Of a stretch of 33,736 nt of DNA, positions 32,970 through 33,736 are shown piece by piece. Made by a program: the position numbers and the translations under genes. The stretch's first letter is position 1, and each line of letters starts with the position of its first letter. Source of the DNA: an uncultured Candidatus Poseidoniales archaeon. Lineage in GTDB: Archaea; Thermoplasmatota; Poseidoniia; Poseidoniales; Poseidoniaceae. The notes beneath the pieces are model-generated. The model did not search any database. It saw nothing but the letters and a program-made list of their open reading frames with translations, and was not told the origin of the DNA. Where the stretch lies: positions 1-33,736 of the forward strand of contig CAJJAV010000031.1 in NCBI GenBank assembly GCA_905182125.1. Direction: 5' to 3'.

Positions 32970-33674
32970 TCATTTTCCCCCGTCGATTTGATGCTGTGCC
33001 TGTTCGAGCCGCTGTTCTAAGCCCGTGATGCGCATGGACATGAGAATATGGCCAAGGATGAACACAGTAAACGAAAGAGCGCCAATCATCAAAACAATCG
33101 TCATATCGCCCGAAAGTGATCCACTGTCGTCACCCGATCCAATGACTGGACCAGGATGTCGAATCTCCCAAATTCTGGTGGCGATGTAGGTGAATGGGAC
33201 GAGAATAAAGCCATACAGGCCGAAGGTGGAAAAAGTATCGCGTGTCTCGACACCATCGGGCTGAGACTGCCTCCCTAGCACAAGGAATAGAGCAAGCAAG
33301 GTCAACAAGCCAAACGTGTTCAGTCGAACATCGGTCCAATCCCACGGAGTGCCCCATTCAGCAGCCCCCCAAACGCATCCAGACCAAACGGTCATCAGTC
33401 CGCATGCCAATCCTGCTTCTGCTCCAGCGACATGCAAGCGCCATCCGAGCGGGCTGCGTTTGAAAAACCACAAAGCAGATCCGGCAAAGAGCACGCCGAA
33501 AGCAATGAAAGCAGCCCACGCAGCAGGCACGTGCCAGTAAAAAATGCGCTGGGCAGCAGGGGATTCAAAGGCATCAATGGCCACGCTTGGTGCCCATTGA
33601 AAACCGAGGTAGAGGGTGGTCATCACACCGAGGAAACCGATGCCCAAGAGGGCCTCCGCACTACGACCTGCCAT
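32970..33674 (-). CDS. ccmC: Haem exporter/haem-handling protein CcmC
   Basis: 234 residues from the ATG at 33674 (MAGRSAEALLG), chosen because GAGG lies about 9 bases upstream; the frame stays open to the window edge from a TTG. Six hydrophobic segments are seen. WHVPAAW carries the first conserved His, WGAAEWGTPWDWTDVRL is the tryptophan-rich WWD haem-binding motif, and a second His is in the following external loop (IRHPGP). CcmC loads haem onto CcmE in system I cytochrome c maturation. The C-terminus is a short charged helix. Remaining ccm genes probably lie beyond the right edge. Confidence 0.88.
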   Translation of the reverse strand: MAGRSAEALLGIGFLGVMTTLYLGFQWAPSVAIDAFESPAAQRIFYWHVPAAWAAFIAFGVLFAGSALWFFKRSPLGWRLHVAGAEAGLACGLMTVWSGCVWGAAEWGTPWDWTDVRLNTFGLLTLLALFLVLGRQSQPDGVETRDTFSTFGLYGFILVPFTYIATRIWEIRHPGPVIGSGDDSGSLSGDMTIVLMIGALSFTVFILGHILMSMRITGLEQRLEQAQHQIDGGK

Positions 33675-33736
33675 GGTGTTAACCTCGCGGTTCCCCTTCT
33701 TGAACTTGGGTGTTCTCACCAGTTGGATGCCCAACT

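Overview
The window looks like a piece of a mesophilic marine archaeal chromosome, most likely Poseidoniales (Marine Group II Euryarchaeota) or a close relative; this placement is inference. The evidence is a set of archaeal/eukaryote-type information genes (NMD3, a Csl4-like exosome protein, a METTL5-type rRNA methyltransferase), an archaeal-type aspartate-semialdehyde dehydrogenase, a very large secreted Asp-rich repeat protein, haem-handling CcmC/CcmD-like genes, and TATA boxes placed about 27-30 bp before start codons, as expected for leaderless archaeal transcripts. I see no rRNA, tRNA, CRISPR array or transposase.

Region 1 (1-7749, + strand) is AT-richer accessory DNA, probably a defence island. 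It holds four co-directional genes joined by a short gap and two ATGA stop/start overlaps: an unidentified gene cut by the window edge, an HNH-nuclease-like gene, a small unidentified gene, and a giant gene whose pieces encode an SF2 helicase, a DUF1998-like Cys cluster, a phospholipase-D-type (HKD-like) segment and a Schlafen/AlbA_2 domain. The first three parts are the core set of DISARM (DrmA/DrmB/DrmC) and resemble helicase plus PLD pairs of other defence clusters; here they seem to lie in one polypeptide with an added AlbA domain. Every gene in this block is broken by single-base frame changes, with no clear nonsense mutation, while the remaining 26 kb is intact. That means either poor consensus in a low-coverage variable island or recent decay.

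Region 2 (7800-33736, almost all - strand) is compact core genome. It starts with fused isobutyryl-CoA mutase (IcmF), an ABC-F ATPase, a divergent winged-helix-like gene, a small membrane protein, a long-chain acyl-CoA synthetase, a SMUG1-type uracil-DNA glycosylase and a 1185-residue surface protein with two kinds of Asp-rich repeats. IcmF and the acyl-CoA synthetase suggest fatty-acid or branched-chain acyl-CoA use. Next comes an RNA-centred block: a COG1031-like radical SAM protein with C-terminal HhH, a Csl4-like protein fused to two RRMs, METTL5-like methyltransferase and a zinc-ribbon protein. It is followed by an unknown protein, aspartate-semialdehyde dehydrogenase, a family 2 glycosyltransferase and a polytopic membrane protein, a + strand M23 metallopeptidase, bifunctional phosphoglucose/phosphomannose isomerase, NMD3, and CcmD/CcmC at the right edge.

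The best candidates for something undescribed are the helicase-DUF1998-PLD-AlbA fusion with its HNH-like partner, and the Csl4-RRM-RRM fusion.
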